Assembly: GCA_963809765.1 (NCBI GenBank)
Contig: CAWEKT010000001.1
Location: forward strand, 1,054,001-1,118,000
Source: JACVRM01 sp963809765
GTDB taxonomy: Bacteria > Actinomycetota > Thermoleophilia > Gaiellales > Gaiellaceae
Direction: 5' to 3'
DNA: 64,000 bases
This document shows positions 62,289 through 64,000 of this stretch, in pieces. A program made the translations under genes and the position numbers. The first letter of the stretch is position 1; each line of letters opens with the position of its first letter. The notes below the pieces were generated by a model. The model did not search any database. It saw only the letters and a list, made by a program, of their open reading frames with translations, and had not been told where the DNA came from.

Positions 62289-64000
62289 CACGACGAACGC
62301 CTTGGTCAGCGTCGTCGTGTTCGGCAGCACCCGAGAGACGTTCTCCATGTTCTTGGTCTCCTGGTAGTCGGAGACCCGCAGCGACAGCGTGTGCCTGCCC
62401 GGCGCGAATGCCGATGAGGACGAGCACCTGGCCCGTGCGCGAGTCGTAGCTGGCCGGCGTCGCACGGCCGTCGATCCTCGCCACCACCGATGCCGGGTCG
62501 ATCCCCGAGCCGCCGTCCGTCGCCTTCACGGGCAGGAGTGAGTACGTCGCGATCGTCCGCCTCAGCAGACGCAGTGTCGGCGGCTTGATGTCGTCGACCC
62601 AGAACCGGAAGGTGAACCGGCCCGCCGCCTTGCGGCTCGGGCCGTCGAAGACCACGTCGTACGTGCCCGCCGCCGGGCGGATCGCGCCGGCTACCAGGGC
62701 CGGCTGCTGGTAGCGCGAGAGGAACGGGTTGAGCACGAGCGGCAGGCCGGCATCTCCCGTGAGCCGATTCTCGTCGCCCGCAGCGACCACGCGCGGCTGC
62801 ACGCGGACGCCCGGCGCACGCGTCAGCACGGCGACCCCGAAGTTGGCCACTGGGCGCCTGAGCCGGACCCGGAAGACGCGCTCCGGACCGGGCAGGACGC
62901 GTGTCACGCCCACCCCGGCCGGGTTCTCCGGGTAGCGGTACTCGCTGACGAGTGCCGCGCCTCGTGTCGTGTCGCCGTGGTACGTGCCCGGCCGCGCCAG
63001 TGATACGACCCTGGCCTTGCGCAGCTGCGGGTTGACGACCCGAAGCCAGTAGGGCACGCGCCGTGTGTTCGCGCCCTGCTTCAAGACGAGGAGGCCCGAT
63101 GCCTCTCCCTCGCCGGCGTTCGCTGCGAGCTGCACGGAGAGCGTGAGCGCTCCCGGGACGGTCACCGCCGTGGCCGCTGTGATCGTGACGCCGGTGGGAC
63201 GGCTCTGGCTCTCGACCGCAACCGACCATGCGCCGGCGCCGCCGCCTGCGTCCGTCAGCTCGACCGCCCGCTGTGCACTCGTTCCCGGCCGCAGCAGGCC
63301 GAACGAGAGCGATGCCGGCTCGCCGAAGACGAGCGGTGTGTCCGCGGTGGCGACGTCGATCAGGCCCGCCGCCCACGCGGGACACCGGGGCCGGCGCCGA
63401 CGACTGCGGGCGCGCGGCGACCGGCGCGGCCGTGCTGACGAGCGCCGACTTGATCTGGGCCGGCGTCCACGTGGGGTGGCGCTGGCGGAGCATTGCGGCC
63501 GCGCCGGCCACATGCGGTGCGGCCATGCTCGTCCCGCTGAAGGAGCTGAAGCGCCTGTTCGGGATCGAGGAGATGACGTCGGAGCCCGGCGCCGCGACAT
63601 CCGGCTTGAGTCGCAGGGAGATCGGCGTCGGGCCAGCGGACGAGAAGCTCGAGACGTAGGCCCGGTCGTCGTCGAAAGCGACGGAGCCGGCCGTGATCGC
63701 CGCGGCGGAGGTGCCGGGCGAGAGCAGCGAGCCGCGACCGAGCTCGTCGTAGGCGTTGCCGGCCGCGACGGCGGACACGACCCCGGCCTTGGCCGCCGCG
63801 TCGAGGGCAAGGGCGACCAGGTCGCGGCGAGGGTCGATCTCCGGCTCGCCGAGCGACAGATTGATCACGTCCATGCCGTCCGCGACGGCCGCCTCGATCC
63901 CGGCGACGATCTCGGGCGAGTTGCCGTTCAGTCCAAGGCCGCCGGTGGGCACGCTCAGCACCTTGTAGTTGCCGATGTAGGCGCGCGGAGCGACGCCGGA
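62277..64000 (-). CDS. subtilisin-like serine protease (S8), N-terminus outside window, frameshifted
   Basis: The frame is open at the right edge with GVAPRAYIGNYKVLSVPTGG. Of the catalytic triad, the Asp and His lie outside the window; the oxyanion Asn (VVSAVAAGNAYDELG) and the Ser in FSGTSMAAPHVAGAAAMLRQ are visible. One extra base near 63385 and another near 62410 split the gene. After the protease domain come about 300 residues of beta-sandwich modules (FGLLRPGTSAQRAVELTDAG, LKQGANTRRVPYWLRVVNPQ, RFTFRFWVDDIKPPTLRLLR). It ends HTLSLRVSDYQETKNMENVS. An exported, surface-acting protease is likely. Confidence 0.87.

Overview
The window is a high-GC (about 70% by eye) chromosomal segment of an actinobacterium. 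The 16S rRNA sequence, the many GTG/TTG starts, the GatCAB amidotransferase and the PASTA-type penicillin-binding protein fit the Actinomycetota. My best inference is class Thermoleophilia (Gaiellales/Solirubrobacterales-like). No database comparison was possible. The gene content is mostly housekeeping: one complete rRNA operon, three tRNA genes (Gly, Cys, Asn), and no insertion sequence, prophage or CRISPR array that I can see.

Layout. 1-10,200: the 3' part of an aldehyde dehydrogenase, a membrane protein, an RNase HI, an RpiB-like isomerase, tRNA-Gly, several secreted proteins, an ECF sigma factor with a membrane partner, a beta-propeller protein and a CAP-domain protein. 10,595-15,787: an operon of DUF4129, MoxR ATPase, DUF58 and small membrane proteins. 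15,928-23,951: tRNA-Cys, a disulfide oxidoreductase, a GH15 glucanase facing a glucose dehydrogenase, and a large repeat-containing secreted protein. 24,003-28,660: HMG-CoA reductase with a hotdog thioesterase, a PRC-barrel protein, a ferritin-like diiron protein, FolD and a cold-shock protein. 28,739-32,713: gatC-gatA-gatB with two small genes, giving Gln-tRNA by transamidation. 32,914-36,667: an Rpf-like muralytic enzyme and an FAD oxidoreductase bracketed by two cyclic-nucleotide-binding-domain proteins. 36,696-42,660: amino-acid metabolism (class V aminotransferase plus SerA, IlvE, a DegT-family aminotransferase). 42,697-48,845: a RemA-like protein, an MFS exporter, 3-methyladenine glycosylase, PBP1A and TyrS. 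48,889-54,209: rRNA leader, 16S, 23S and 5S. 54,300-56,889: a four-gene minus-strand set (phosphatase, hypothetical, M48 peptidase, trypsin-like protease). 56,907-64,000: an SDR, a dGTPase-like HD protein, DnaG primase, tRNA-Asn, an HNH nuclease and a truncated subtilase.

Regulatory architecture. Many genes have no Shine-Dalgarno sequence but carry a TANNNT hexamer 6-9 nt before a GTG/ATG, which points to leaderless transcripts. Three intergenic promoters (2602, 19599, 57720) align without gaps and share an 11-bp direct repeat of TCGGC next to the -35 box; two of them lead into G-rich stretches with quadruplex potential and share a 10-mer. The rRNA promoter is followed by a canonical intrinsic terminator about 190 bp before the 16S gene, so there may be a short RNA or an attenuated leader.

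Data quality. About 20 genes or gene parts are split by frameshifts, and nearly all fit a single extra base. This looks like insertion-type sequencing error rather than gene decay. Two apparent fusions (MoxR-DUF58 and MFS-glycosylase) are probably artefacts of it. The most frameshifted stretch is 14,880-15,835.
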